DNA from: Pichia kudriavzevii
Taxonomy: Eukaryota > Ascomycota > Pichiomycetes > Pichiales > Pichiaceae
Length of the DNA: 64,000 nt
Reading direction: 5' to 3'
Assembly: GCF_003054445.1 (NCBI RefSeq)
Contig: NC_042506.1
Coordinates: 1,185,501-1,249,500, forward strand
Every line of letters starts with the position of its first letter. Within the stretch, counting starts at the first letter, position 1. Below are positions 40,264 to 50,521 of this stretch, one piece after another. The position numbers were made by a program, and so were the translations under genes. A model generated the notes under the pieces. That model was not told the DNA's origin. It made no database searches and was given only the letters and a program-made list of their open reading frames with translations.

Positions 40264-42744
40264 TGTAGTTTACCTCTTCGATTTACGGTATATATCCGTG
40301 ATTTCCTCGAAATACAAACCCAATTCCAGTCTTGGAATGACGTATCAAATTTAATCCATCTAGTGTATATCTATCTACAAGTCTGTCAATGTATTATCCA
40401 TGACCTTGCGTTGCCCTTTGGCATAGCCCTCACCACTCCCTACGGGGGATCCATGCGCGCTTATCTTTTCGTTTGTTCCTTCCGTATACGCGCCATGGAA
40501 AATTCTAGCTTTAAGATTCCACGCCTTTGGTCATGTCCCTGCATGGAGGTTGTGTGCCAACGGGGCAGAAACTCACACTCTAGTGATCCGTTAGAGCCAG
40601 AGAATGCACGTCTCATGCATTATATGCATCTACTCCAAGTACTCCCTCTCATGTAGATCATATGGACAAGTATATGATTGAGTGTCTAGAGTGGGGCCGA
40701 AATATTCGTAGCCCCCTTCCCCCCTTTAGAGAACTCGTCTACGTATGTAGTATGTGCTTCTCCATAGCTGATGCAACATACGTTATTTGGAGATTGGGAA
40801 AATATCTAACCTTATCTCCATCTGGGGGTGTCATACAACTATCTACTTCGTTGTTCTTGCTTCTTCTTCTTCTTCTCCTTCTTCTTCTCCTTCTTCTTGG
40901 CCTCTCCGACGTCATTGACAACATAGCCTTCTTTCCCTTTATGCCTCTTTGCAGGTGGCCTGTCTCGCCATAGGCCATCCTCTTGGTGGAATGGTAAACA
41001 TCCATTTGTTTGTATGCATGTAGTAAATGTGTTATATTCATAGACGAATCGAACCCTGATAAATTCTTCAGTGTCACCTCTCCTGGCATCTTTTGGATGC
41101 ATAATATCCAGTTGCCTCCTTGGCTATACTGTGCACAGGATCAGCTCTTAGAAATGGAAGTCGTATGTGGCCATTTGTTTGGAACCGTTTAGTGTTGGCA
41201 CCCACAATGCGGTAGCAAACCCAATGGTTTCCTTCTTGGACTGAATGCGGGGCAAAAACACTCAAATCAAGTTTGGCCAGACATGTAGGACAGTTGCAGA
41301 GGTGCTATAGCAACCAGTAAAGAAGAACAAAGGAAACTACGCGTGTAGGATACGACGGTTACAGTTGTAGGCCCCTCTCTCACAAGAGCTGCAAACTCGG
41401 AATTGTCTTGCTTTCCTTCACTTGGACAACTCGGTATGCTCCTAGCTTTTTGGAGACAGTATACTCAATAAAAGCCTGCAGGTATAATTTTGCAACTACA
41501 TGTCTCCACTAGGTAATATCGTCTAAAGTTGTTTCCACATATAGGCCTGATTTGTTTTTTTCCCCTAAAAAGCCCTCATATGCAGTTCTATGAAATGATC
41601 GCTGAAAGTGCGTTTCTCTTGATATGGGGGGAGGAGCAGATTCCTTGTTGGTGTTTGGCATTCCACATTTAAGAAGTTCAAGTTAGAAATGAAATTGTAA
41701 AGAAATGTGCAATGAGGAAGGGAAGAAAATAAAAGACCCACTTGTATTTGGCCCAAATACGGTATTTACCTACGCTACAAGACTTAAACTCATATGTCGG
41801 GCATGATCTTGAGCTACTCTTTCTGATGGTATAAACTTTTCGTCGGTTTATCTCTCAAGTGCATATAAGAATTGGTCCTATACTACCAACCCCCTTGGGG
41901 TCTAACGCCTGCTAAACATGTTTGGCTCTCTGCAAGGTCCTAGTTTTCATTTAGATTTTCTTGTTATAGAATGCCACACTTGAACAAGATATATCCAGCT
42001 GGCTTGCTGCCTTAATATAAAATAGAAGGGTGTCTCTCTTACAGATTTTCTTTTGATGTTCCCCCTCCCTAATAATTAGAAATAACTCTACGCTGTACGT
42101 CCAGGAACTGAACAAAGTTGAGCTTCCTCCTTTCTATTTTAAGTTACTTGCAATTTTTCAGTCCATTCGGTTCCTTATGCAAAACGCATTACTTCAACTA
42201 TGTGTTTCTTTATTTTACTCTAGATTAGTACTTACTCTACTGTGTATTTTAAATATAGGAAGTGTATTTAGTAGGGTGCGTTTTTATGGGCATTGAAGAT
42301 ACTGTTTTCATTCTTATGGACAACCAACTTTAGCAAAATAAGTTGAATTTTGCTAGTGTTTCTGTTTTAATGGTACAGAATAAAGAGTTTTTTTTACTGT
42401 GTATTGCAGGTAATACTTTTTGAGGATAAATTCAAGCTGTTAGAATATCCATCTAGTAAAACGGGCATTTCTTTCAGTGAAAGAGATATGTAAACGTTTC
42501 ATATATGGAAAAGCTCGCGTCGAGTTGTCAAACTCAGGTTTTCAAAATTTTCAAAATTTAATTTGACAAAACCCTTTGGGTCTTCTATTAGTTAGAAAAT
42601 TATATGAGATAGCTTTCTAGGTTTGTTTTTATAGATAACTCAACTATTGTTACTTCAGTTTCATTTAAAAACATCAGTATACTATGTTGTTAATTCAAAA
42701 TGCTGAACATCACTACAGCAAGAATGACCTTTATTTCAATGACA
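40264..42744. other. Long intergenic region upstream of tRNA-Leu
   Basis: 2.5 kb. Frames up to about 116 codons exist but are compositionally noisy and overlap repeats, so I do not call genes. A CTT/CTTCTC pyrimidine repeat lies at about 40856-40898. I looked for LTR-like ends next to the tRNA and saw none that I can support. Confidence 0.5.
40856..40898. repeat. CTT-rich microsatellite
   Basis: Imperfect TTC/CTT trinucleotide run with CTCC interruptions. Confidence 0.85.
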
Positions 42745-42828
42745 GCATAAGTGGCCGAGCGGTCTAAGGCGACAGACTCAAGTTCTGTTACTCGTAAGAG
42801 TGCGCAGGTTCGAACCCTGTCTTATGCA
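42745..42828 (+). tRNA. tRNA-Leu (anticodon CAA)
   Basis: Acceptor stem GCATAAG pairs with CTTATGC, with discriminator A. The D arm contains TGGCCGAGCGGTCTAAGGC (also the A box). The anticodon stem ACAGA/TCTGT encloses loop CTCAAGT with anticodon CAA, reading UUG. A class II long variable arm (ACTC-GTAA-GAGT) and T arm CAGGTTCGAACCCTG (B box GGTTCGAACCC) complete it. No intron, although tRNA-Leu(CAA) carries one in S. cerevisiae. The pol III terminator follows. Confidence 0.96.
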
Positions 42829-42840
42829 TTGTTCATTAAA

Positions 42841-42846
42841 TTTTTT
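42841..42846 (+). terminator. RNA polymerase III terminator
   Basis: T6 run 12 bases downstream of tRNA-Leu. Confidence 0.75.
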
Positions 42847-42987
42847 AATGCTTGTTGAGAATTGTGTTTTTTTTATCAAGTTGAACATTATGTACAGGTT
42901 CATGGCATCGTAAGAAAGATACTATTGCCTTGTTTCTATCCATGATTCACATAAACATATTTAATATTATATAAAAGCTTCACCTCA

Positions 42988-44283
42988 TTATTTAGTGGAA
43001 TACTCTGTCATTACGTTCAAATCGTTCATTTCGACATCCACCAATTCAATGTCGTCCTTGCCTGTAATTTCGTTTTGATCGAACCTGTATTTGTTGTACC
43101 ATAAGATATCGGTAAAAGTAATCAACAACCCAATCCCGTTGATCAAGCTAAAGGTATCTCCAAATACAATCCAGCTTAAAAAAATAGTTAGTAACTCTTT
43201 GAAAATCCCAGCAACGGACAAAGTAAGTAGTGAGGCATACTGCAACAAAACAAACTCAGATATTGTCATAAAGAACGCCAAAAAGCCGGGTATAATCATT
43301 AAACCAATCGTTCCCCAAGAACCTTTGTTTTCCCAGATTGGTGCATGTAAAAACTCACCAACCCCTTCGACTGCAGACCCAACCATCAGTAACACAAAAA
43401 ACATTCCAGGTGATATATACATCATTGTTAAAATGGGATTTCTTGTATGTTTGTTCTTTTTTAGCATTATTTGAGTCAATGCCCACCTCAAACCAGACAT
43501 ACATGCTGCTAAAAGAACCAATGTTACGCCTAAAAAAATATGACTTGGTTTCAACAATTCCCTGGCTGATACCGACTCTGGATCATCATGCTGACCATAA
43601 ATCATCATTGAAACACCAAATACCATCAATGTGACAATCATTGATATTTTCAAATTTAGTTTCTCCAATTTGAAGAATACCCCCCACATCAATACAAATA
43701 TTAAGGAAGATGTTTTCACCATTGTGTACAAAGATAATGTGATGAATCTGAACGCCGTGTTACCCAATCCAATATCTCCAGCAGAGGCAACACTACAGGG
43801 GAAGATCTTAGTTGCATAATCTTTCAGGGGCATCGTATACGTTGTATCGCCATACTTCTCGATTCTGAATCTTGGAAATATCAATAGCGTACATACTGAA
43901 AGAAATGTCAAAATCAACTGATGGAACGATGTTATCAAAATAGGAAAGGAAAAATCGAGCTTTGAAGTCGAAAACATCCATCGATTATACACACTAATTG
44001 ACATGGAAAACGCATACCACAAGGTGATCGATATAAGTGTAATATTTAGATTTGGATACCTCGAATAAAGGGCGGCCCAAATATTCTGTCGTGATGATTG
44101 AATAGGCTCTTCTTTTGGAACAGCTTCTTCGGTTAAATTATCAATTTCTTGATCCACTACAAGTGATTGAGATCGGCGGTGGATTGGAGATGCAGGCGAC
44201 CTAGGTATCTCAGGAAGACTCGTCAAGGTGTCAACTGGTTGCAGCAATCCCATATCTAAAGTAGTTGATCTTGACCTAGTCAT
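42988..44283 (-). CDS. YMD8: Triose-phosphate/nucleotide-sugar transporter family protein (YMD8/SLC35C2-like)
   Basis: 431 residues from the ATG at 44283; the frame extends to a TTG at 44343 that I reject. The cytosolic N-terminus (1-75) is Ser/Pro-rich. About ten membrane segments follow, with VYNRWMFSTSKLDFSFPILITSFHQ, ASAGDIGLGNTAFRFITLSLYTMVKTSS and GLRWALTQIMLKK, typical of the TPT branch and closest in memory to Ymd8/SLC35C2, a putative Golgi/COPI-vesicle nucleotide-sugar transporter. The substrate is unknown. Other TPT members such as YJL193W cannot be fully excluded. Confidence 0.75.
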   Translation of the reverse strand: MTRSRSTTLDMGLLQPVDTLTSLPEIPRSPASPIHRRSQSLVVDQEIDNLTEEAVPKEEPIQSSRQNIWAALYSRYPNLNITLISITLWYAFSMSISVYNRWMFSTSKLDFSFPILITSFHQLILTFLSVCTLLIFPRFRIEKYGDTTYTMPLKDYATKIFPCSVASAGDIGLGNTAFRFITLSLYTMVKTSSLIFVLMWGVFFKLEKLNLKISMIVTLMVFGVSMMIYGQHDDPESVSARELLKPSHIFLGVTLVLLAACMSGLRWALTQIMLKKNKHTRNPILTMMYISPGMFFVLLMVGSAVEGVGEFLHAPIWENKGSWGTIGLMIIPGFLAFFMTISEFVLLQYASLLTLSVAGIFKELLTIFLSWIVFGDTFSLINGIGLLITFTDILWYNKYRFDQNEITGKDDIELVDVEMNDLNVMTEYSTK

Positions 44284-44781
44284 GGGAACAGGAATTGGGT
44301 ACGGGTCATCCAAAATCTGGGTAAAATAACATACACGAGACAATTGAGTTTAGATGAGAGCAGTGTGAGGAGTACAATTTTCACAGGCACTAATAAAGGA
44401 AGTACGTTTTGGTGTGAATGAACGAAAAAAAAAACAAAAAAACAACAATACGATTCGCACCTGTATGGCACAGTCAGTTGGTGTTCAAGTGCATTTCACT
44501 CTTTTGGCAGTAAGGCAAGATGTAATAATTTATCAAGAGGATGATAATGAAGAGATGGGCAAAACGAGAGGTACAATTATCCGTTTCATACAGTAGTTGT
44601 AGGCCACAATGTAATGACGAAAACCTTGAACTGTGCCGACACAGACACAGTATTTTGCCAGGGCGGGCAGATATCCGGTTTTGGAGGTTGGAGAATCCCG
44701 AAACGAAAATCCAGCAACCCATTGTAGCAAGAACAATGAAATTCAGCGGATAGGTGTTTATCGTCTGGATATTTGAGTTTC

Positions 44782-44787
44782 CACGTG
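44782..44787. promoter_or_regulatory. CACGTG (Pho4-type) site upstream of phosphatase 1
   Basis: CCACGTGG context 219 bp before the ATG. The high-affinity Pho4 core in S. cerevisiae is CACGTGGG or CACGTGTT-like. Role inferred from the downstream gene family. Confidence 0.55.
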
Positions 44788-44844
44788 GGAAAACCCGACG
44801 TGAAGCTTGGGTATTTCCCTTATTACTAGGTTATTACTTCTCAA

Positions 44845-44850
44845 CACGTG
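44845..44850. promoter_or_regulatory. Second CACGTG (Pho4-type) site upstream of phosphatase 1
   Basis: CACGTGGG, about 155 bp before the ATG and 60 bp upstream of the TATA box, an arrangement like PHO5. Confidence 0.6.
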
Positions 44851-44910
44851 GGTTCCTATTACTACAAGGGGGATGTACATCCACTTAACCGTTGTAAAAT
44901 GGAACATGCC

Positions 44911-44918
44911 TATAAATA
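44911..44918 (+). promoter_or_regulatory. TATA box of phosphatase copy 1
   Basis: TATAAATA 88-95 bp upstream of the ATG at 45006, typical of an inducible yeast promoter. Confidence 0.65.
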
Positions 44919-45005
44919 GGGAACATCTCTCATCGAAAGTAGCAACAGGTGAAGCAATGAAAACTTTCGAATAACCAAAAGACAGCAACCAAACATAGGA
45001 TATCA

Positions 45006-46634
45006 ATGTTGAGTTTACCAGTTCTGGCCACCCTAATCAGTGCAATTTCTGCATTACCAATTGGTAGTGATTCACGTATTCCGTCTCCAACATCTTCAGA
45101 GGATCTCTTCCCCACTGATATTGGTTTCTTTGGTGTAACAGCCACCAATTCTGCACCTTTTATGGCACAAACAGACGGTGCAGCTATTACCTATGGCGTT
45201 CCAACTTCGTCTTATACATTGGCGCAGCCAATTGAAACCGCCATCCAGGCCAAGGACCACAGGGAAGGTGATCAAAACATTTTCCAGCTTATGGGTAATC
45301 TATCTCCATACTACATCAGTGATGGTTGGGGCGTCTACGACTACGCAATCCCAGGCCAATGCTCCATCTCACAAGTCCATTTGTTATCAAGACATGGTAG
45401 TAGATATCCAACAGATCCGCTGGTTATCGGTAAGTTGCTCGATAATAAGAATTACACGGTAACTGGTGAATTGGAATTTTTAAACGATTGGAAATATTTA
45501 CAAGGTGTTAATATTTTAACCAAGCTAGGTAACCAACAACTATTTGATAAGGGTGTTAGAACCTTCTTCAGGTATGGCCAATTGCAGGATTGGAATGAAG
45601 ATGCCGAAAAGATAGTAGCAAGGACGACATCACAGGAACGTATCACCTCAAGTGCGGAATACTTCCTTGCAGGGTTCTATGGTTTGGACTGGTATGACAA
45701 GGCCAATTTGGAAATTATTATTGAATCTAATGGATACAATGACACGCTTGCACCTTACGAGCATTGTCCGCTAACAGATAAAACTGAAGCTACTGCCTCT
45801 ATTCCAGCTGATGGATTCTTAGAGAAGTACACTAAGAAGGCAGTTGAAAGACTTAACAAACAGATCAAAGGTTTAACTTTTAATGCCAAGAGCATCCATC
45901 AAATGCAAGAACTATGCGCATACGAGACTAACAACAATGGCTTTTCCCACTTTTGCGGTTTATTTACTCAACAAGAATGGGAGGACTATGAATATTATAA
46001 CTCTTGGACTTGGTACAACAGCAATATGTTTGGCTCACCTAATGGCAGAGCTATGGGTGCTGGTTGGGTTGAGGAGTTTAAACAAAGATTGACAGATTCA
46101 AATGACTTTGATTGGAACACTTTAGCGTTACAAAACACTACCCTTGATACAAACCCAACATACTTCCCTGTTGACCAGAAGTTATACTTCGATTTTTCAC
46201 ATGACTCAGTTATTAGTAACATTTTTACTGCTCTTGGCATGGAGCAGTTCAAGACGAATTTCACCGTTGACGGATCTCTCAGAGAAACGAATTTCCAATT
46301 ATCAAAGGTTGTGCCATTTGCCTCACAGACATACTTTGAGATCATTGAATGTGATGGTGAGGTTTCAGCAAACAGAACGGAGCCAGAGACGAGCAGCAAC
46401 AGCACTACGGGCACTCCAAACAAGTATGTGCACATGATATTGAATGACCATACTATTGACTTGTCGAAGAACTTTCCGGAGTACTGCAGCCCAAGAGTGG
46501 ACGGATGGTGTGAATTTGATAGCTTTGTCAAATACCTGGACACGCTCTGGGAGGTTGCGGATTTTGAAGAGGCTTGCTTTAGTGGAACCTATAATACTAC
46601 CCAGATTGTCACCGATGGTGCACCAGAAAAGTAA
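45006..46634 (+). CDS. Secreted histidine acid phosphatase/phytase-like enzyme (copy 1)
   Basis: 542 residues. Signal peptide MLSLPVLATLISAISA, then catalytic LLSRHGSRYPT (RHG at about 129-131, nucleophile His) and the proton-donor HD in YFDFSHDSVI (near residue 398). DGWGVYDYAIPGQCSISQVH precedes the active site as in PHO5-type repressible acid phosphatases. Several N-glycosylation sequons (NYT, NDT, NTT, NRT) fit secretion to the periplasm or medium to free phosphate from organic esters. It is longer than S. cerevisiae Pho5 (467), mostly through an N-terminal extension. First of three tandem copies. Pho4-type sites and a TATA box upstream suggest induction on phosphate starvation. Confidence 0.9.
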   Translation: MLSLPVLATLISAISALPIGSDSRIPSPTSSEDLFPTDIGFFGVTATNSAPFMAQTDGAAITYGVPTSSYTLAQPIETAIQAKDHREGDQNIFQLMGNLSPYYISDGWGVYDYAIPGQCSISQVHLLSRHGSRYPTDPLVIGKLLDNKNYTVTGELEFLNDWKYLQGVNILTKLGNQQLFDKGVRTFFRYGQLQDWNEDAEKIVARTTSQERITSSAEYFLAGFYGLDWYDKANLEIIIESNGYNDTLAPYEHCPLTDKTEATASIPADGFLEKYTKKAVERLNKQIKGLTFNAKSIHQMQELCAYETNNNGFSHFCGLFTQQEWEDYEYYNSWTWYNSNMFGSPNGRAMGAGWVEEFKQRLTDSNDFDWNTLALQNTTLDTNPTYFPVDQKLYFDFSHDSVISNIFTALGMEQFKTNFTVDGSLRETNFQLSKVVPFASQTYFEIIECDGEVSANRTEPETSSNSTTGTPNKYVHMILNDHTIDLSKNFPEYCSPRVDGWCEFDSFVKYLDTLWEVADFEEACFSGTYNTTQIVTDGAPEK

Positions 46635-47980
46635 TTTTTCATCTAGAAGCTTAACATTTTCTTTGTTATACTACCATTATTATATATATTTCTATTTCGT
46701 TATTGTTTAATTCAAGTAAAAAAAAAATAAATTGATCAAGTATAATATATTTTTTTCAGCAAAAGACCATTATTATTGTTCCAGGTTATAACATATTACT
46801 AGCTGGAGTCCTAAACAGAAATATGGGACATCAGTTGTTCTATTCATTCCTATGCATCAGTTCAGACCCTTTCCGACCGTCATCTGATCAATCATGATAT
46901 ATAGTCATTTTCTGCTAGCCCTGCGTAATGTATAAGAGTGACATTTTCTACGATTTTTAAGAACTTTTCACGCTTGTGCTTCTTCATATGATGAGAAAGA
47001 TAATGTAGTATGTTATGCAGAGAAAATCAAGTTTATAAAAGCATGCTATGGCACACTGCAAAGAAACTGGTTGATAAATCAGACCAAGCTCAAAAGATCT
47101 TTTCCCATTGTTCCGCTATATGAGACTGTCAATAAGACTCAATATACATCAGCTTCAATGGAAAAAACCAGCTAATATACTAGACTTTCAAGGGTATGTG
47201 GCTTTGTTTGCTAATGCTAAAAAGGTCCAATGTGCACTACTACCACGAGAAAGGGAATTGGGTTGAAGAAGTAGAGCATCACAAGAACCACTTTGGCGGC
47301 ACAGCATTTACAGCATGTTACATGTTTACTCCACCCGTTACTTAAGATTTAGTATATTTGTCTTACCACTTTCCAGAGAATCTACACATCTCTCTCAAAT
47401 CGCAAAAAAACCTGAAAAACAGCCGTTGAATACGCATTCAACCCAAACATCATTGAGAGAGTTCTAAAAAACGGATCAATGAAGCATTTAGTAATGTTCC
47501 TCGTGTATAGTAGGTATTTGGAATGTAAAGCCCGTACCGAATCAGCAATTAGTTATGAATTGTTTAAATCCCTTGCTACACTAGCTTACCTTATTCTTAT
47601 TGGGTACGTGAACTTGCAAAGGTTGGTGCTTATCAAACAAAAAAGAAAGGAAACAAGAGGGAACACTCCTTTCCAAGAATGGCTGTGCCGGTTAAGATGG
47701 TGAACTGTATTGGAGTACCAAATCTTGTTGAGGCCAAAATTCATCAGCGGAAAATAACATAATTTTTTCAATGTGGGACTCAAAACTAGCACGGTTGCAC
47801 ACAACGTACTTAGAGAATATATGTGAGTACGGCAATTTGTATGACTGCACATTTCTTAGTTAAAAAGTTCCCCTGTAACGGAGGGAAACACATTGAATCC
47901 CCGTTCAAACAATCAGTGGTGTATTTCTTTACTGATATTCGTGATATACTTATGCACGTTTTCCTCTTATGATTAGGCCA

Positions 47981-47986
47981 CACGTG
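47981..47986. promoter_or_regulatory. CACGTG (Pho4-type) site upstream of phosphatase 2
   Basis: CACGTGGGG 229 bp before the ATG at 48215. A weaker CACGTT lies at 47955-47960. Confidence 0.6.
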
Positions 47987-48043
47987 GGGTTGATCAACAA
48001 TAGGAAAGTATAAAGAAAGTTAAATTTATCAACGAATAGAACA

Positions 48044-48139
48044 ATGTTGCACGTGCTTACCTTTGCTGGTGCTGTTGTAATTACGACTGTAACCATGAAG
48101 AAGGCTAGACCCCTTTCTAAGATTAAGCATATTCCTTAA
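48044..48139 (+). CDS. Small upstream open frame of phosphatase 2 (31 codons)
   Basis: ATG at 48044, stop TAA ending 48139, 75 bp before the phosphatase ATG. The product is hydrophobic at first (MLHVLTFAGAVVITTV) then basic. It overlaps the second CACGTG. It could be an upstream ORF, a relic of a signal peptide, or chance. Low confidence that it is translated. Confidence 0.25.
   Translation: MLHVLTFAGAVVITTVTMKKARPLSKIKHIP
48050..48055. promoter_or_regulatory. Second CACGTG site upstream of phosphatase 2
   Basis: GCACGTGC, 160 bp before the ATG, inside the 31-codon upstream frame. Confidence 0.5.
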
Positions 48140-48214
48140 ATTGAAGGTCTGTCCTATGTTGGTGTTTTTTCTTTTTCGAAATAGCTGCAGTGAAAAACCT
48201 TTACCAAAGGTACC

Positions 48215-49843
48215 ATGCTACAATTACCAGTGTTAGTTACTTTGGTTAGTGCAGTTTCAGGATTACCAATTGGTAGTGATTCACTCATTGCAACTTCTAC
48301 ATCTACAGAAGAGCTCTTTCCAACAGATATTGGCTATTATGGTAAGACTGGGACAAGTATTGCACCTTTTATGGCACAAACAGACGGTGCAGCTATTACC
48401 TATGGCGTTCCAACTTCGTCTTATACATTGGCGCAGCCAATTGAAACCGCCATCCAGGCCAAGGACCACAGGGAAGGTGATCAAAACATTTTCCAGCTTA
48501 TGGGCAGTCATTCTCCATACTACATCAGTGATGGTTGGGGCGTCTACGACTACGCAATCCCAGGCCAATGCTCCATCTCACAAGTCCATTTGTTATCAAG
48601 ACATGGTAGTAGATATCCAACAGGTTCAATAGAAACAGCTGAATTGTTGTCAAAGAAGAACTATTCAGTCAATGGTGAACTAGAGTTTCTAAAGGACTGG
48701 AAATATTCGGAAGGTGTTGGTGTTTTGACCAAACTTGGTAATCAACAATTGTTTGATAAGGGAGTCAGGACGTTCTTCAGATATGGCCAATTGCAGGACT
48801 GGAATGAAGATGCCATGAAGATTGTGGCAAGAACGACATCTCAGGAGCGTATGACTTTTAGTGCGGAATACTTCCTTGCAGGGTTCTATGGTTTAGACTG
48901 GCACGACAAGGCCAATTTGGAGATTATCATTGAGGACAAGGGGTACAATAATACACTGTCTCCAAAGTACGCATGTGATATAAAATCCAAGACTGAAGAA
49001 ACGACTAGAGATGTTACAACTCCGTTGCTTGAGAGATACACAAAAAAGGCTGTTGAAAGGCTCAATAATCAAATAGAAGGTATTAGATTTAGTGCTGAAA
49101 ACATCTATGAAATGCAGGATTTATGTGCATATGAGACAAACAATAATGGGTTTTCCCACTTTTGTGGTTTGTTCACTCAACAGGAATGGGAGGATTATGA
49201 ATACTATAACTCTTGGGTTTGGTACAACAAAAACATGTTTGGTTCGTCTAACAGCAGAGCTAAAGGAGTTGGCTGGGTTGAAGAGTTCAAACAAAGACTA
49301 ACAGGATCAAGCAAGTTTAACTGGGAGACACTAGCTTCCCAGAACACTACTCTTGATACGAATCCAACATATTTTCCCGTTGACCAGAAGCTTTACTTTG
49401 ATTTTTCACATGATACGGTAATCACTCATATTTTTACTGCTCTTGGCATGGAGCAGTTCAAGACGAATTTCACCGTTGACGGATCTCTCAGAGAAACGAA
49501 TTTCCAATTATCAAAGGTTGTGCCATTTGCCTCACAGACATACTTTGAGATCATTGAATGTGATGGTGAGGTTTCAGCAAACAGAACGGAGCCAGAGACG
49601 AGCAGCAACAGCACTACGGGCACTCCAAACAAGTATGTGCACATGATATTGAATGACCATACTATTGACTTGTCGAAGAACTTTCCGGAGTACTGCAGCC
49701 CAAGAGTGGACGGATGGTGTGAATTTGATAGCTTTGTCAAATACCTGGACACGCTCTGGGAGGTTGCGGATTTTGAAGAGGCTTGCTTTAGTGGAACCTA
49801 TAATACTACCCAGATTGTCACCGATGGTGCACCCAACATATAG
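48215..49843 (+). CDS. Secreted histidine acid phosphatase/phytase-like enzyme (copy 2)
   Basis: 542 residues, same architecture as copy 1: signal peptide MLQLPVLVTLVSAVSG, LLSRHGSRYPT and FDFSHDTVITH. Nucleotides 48362-48623 match copy 1 with about four differences (around the codons after QLMG). 48731-48935 match copy 3 without a visible difference, and 49430-49833 match copy 1 exactly as far as I can see. Between these blocks the gene is clearly diverged, for example KYACDIKSKTEETTRDVTTP in place of the copy 1 sequence. The mosaic implies gene conversion with both neighbours. Active-site residues are intact, so the enzyme should be functional. Confidence 0.9.
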   Translation: MLQLPVLVTLVSAVSGLPIGSDSLIATSTSTEELFPTDIGYYGKTGTSIAPFMAQTDGAAITYGVPTSSYTLAQPIETAIQAKDHREGDQNIFQLMGSHSPYYISDGWGVYDYAIPGQCSISQVHLLSRHGSRYPTGSIETAELLSKKNYSVNGELEFLKDWKYSEGVGVLTKLGNQQLFDKGVRTFFRYGQLQDWNEDAMKIVARTTSQERMTFSAEYFLAGFYGLDWHDKANLEIIIEDKGYNNTLSPKYACDIKSKTEETTRDVTTPLLERYTKKAVERLNNQIEGIRFSAENIYEMQDLCAYETNNNGFSHFCGLFTQQEWEDYEYYNSWVWYNKNMFGSSNSRAKGVGWVEEFKQRLTGSSKFNWETLASQNTTLDTNPTYFPVDQKLYFDFSHDTVITHIFTALGMEQFKTNFTVDGSLRETNFQLSKVVPFASQTYFEIIECDGEVSANRTEPETSSNSTTGTPNKYVHMILNDHTIDLSKNFPEYCSPRVDGWCEFDSFVKYLDTLWEVADFEEACFSGTYNTTQIVTDGAPNI

Positions 49844-50521
49844 ATTGTATACTTTGTTTCTACATAGCCTCTAACAACAATTGCTAGTTTCGAAAAGAAA
49901 TCCAGTGATTTTACAGTTGGTGGTATCTTACCAAGACTTTAATTACTTCTATATAGTGTGTAAACAATGTTGGAACAATTCTGAAAAGAATGCTGACGCA
50001 GTTACTCTAAAAACTTTGCATAATCCGCATGCGGCTGAAACTTACTTTAAACCTTATTTATAAGAGTAGTATTGTTGATGGCACTATCGAATTAAAAGAA
50101 GTACAGAAATACCCGTGCTTCTATGCATAGCAGCAAGATAAACACCGGTTGAGAAGCGGAGACAAACGGGTATTTCCCGAACCAGGTCCCACTATCTTTA
50201 AAAGAAGCCAAGATAAATCACAAGAAGTTTTACAGTGAAAGATTGCGCCCTTTCTTTTACAAAAAGTCCAGCCAATAGAGAATTAGATACATCGTTATCA
50301 AAATGTGAGCTTTGAAAACCTATCTAAACTTCAGATAATTATATTTCCTCTTTTCGGTAAAACAAAACACTTTAGAAATAACAATAGAATGTGGTTGTAC
50401 TGTGATGGCCAATTATGCTAAAATGGTACTTGGGCTATAAACAAGGAGGTTGCCGATACTGAATAAACCCCTCTTACCTAAATTTTGCATTTTGTCTGGA
50501 CTGTGAACTCTACACTAAACA
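49844..50521. other. Intergenic between phosphatase copies 2 and 3
   Basis: 678 bp, no gene. Unlike the upstream regions of copies 1 and 2, no CACGTG or CACGTT was found. Confidence 0.6.

Larger units (their letters stand above)
44284..45005. promoter_or_regulatory. Divergent promoter of the YMD8-like gene and phosphatase copy 1
   Basis: 722 bp, no gene. The phosphatase side holds two CACGTG sites and a TATA box, listed separately. Confidence 0.7.
46635..48214. other. Intergenic between phosphatase copies 1 and 2
   Basis: 1.6 kb with no credible gene. Poly-A/T near 46715-46755. The last 260 bp hold Pho4-type sites and a 31-codon upstream frame. Confidence 0.55.

Noticed and set aside
40363-41102. 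Several 90-116 codon frames in the 40-41 kb gap
   Set aside because: Noise composition, overlap with the CTT repeat, no recognisable domain or paired promoter features.
41300-42740. LTR-type insertion next to tRNA-Leu
   Set aside because: Such insertions are common beside yeast tRNAs, but I found no paired terminal repeats or target duplication.
45995-46543. 182-codon minus-strand frame repeated in all three phosphatases
   Set aside because: It is an antisense shadow preserved by the converted 3' block, not an independent gene.
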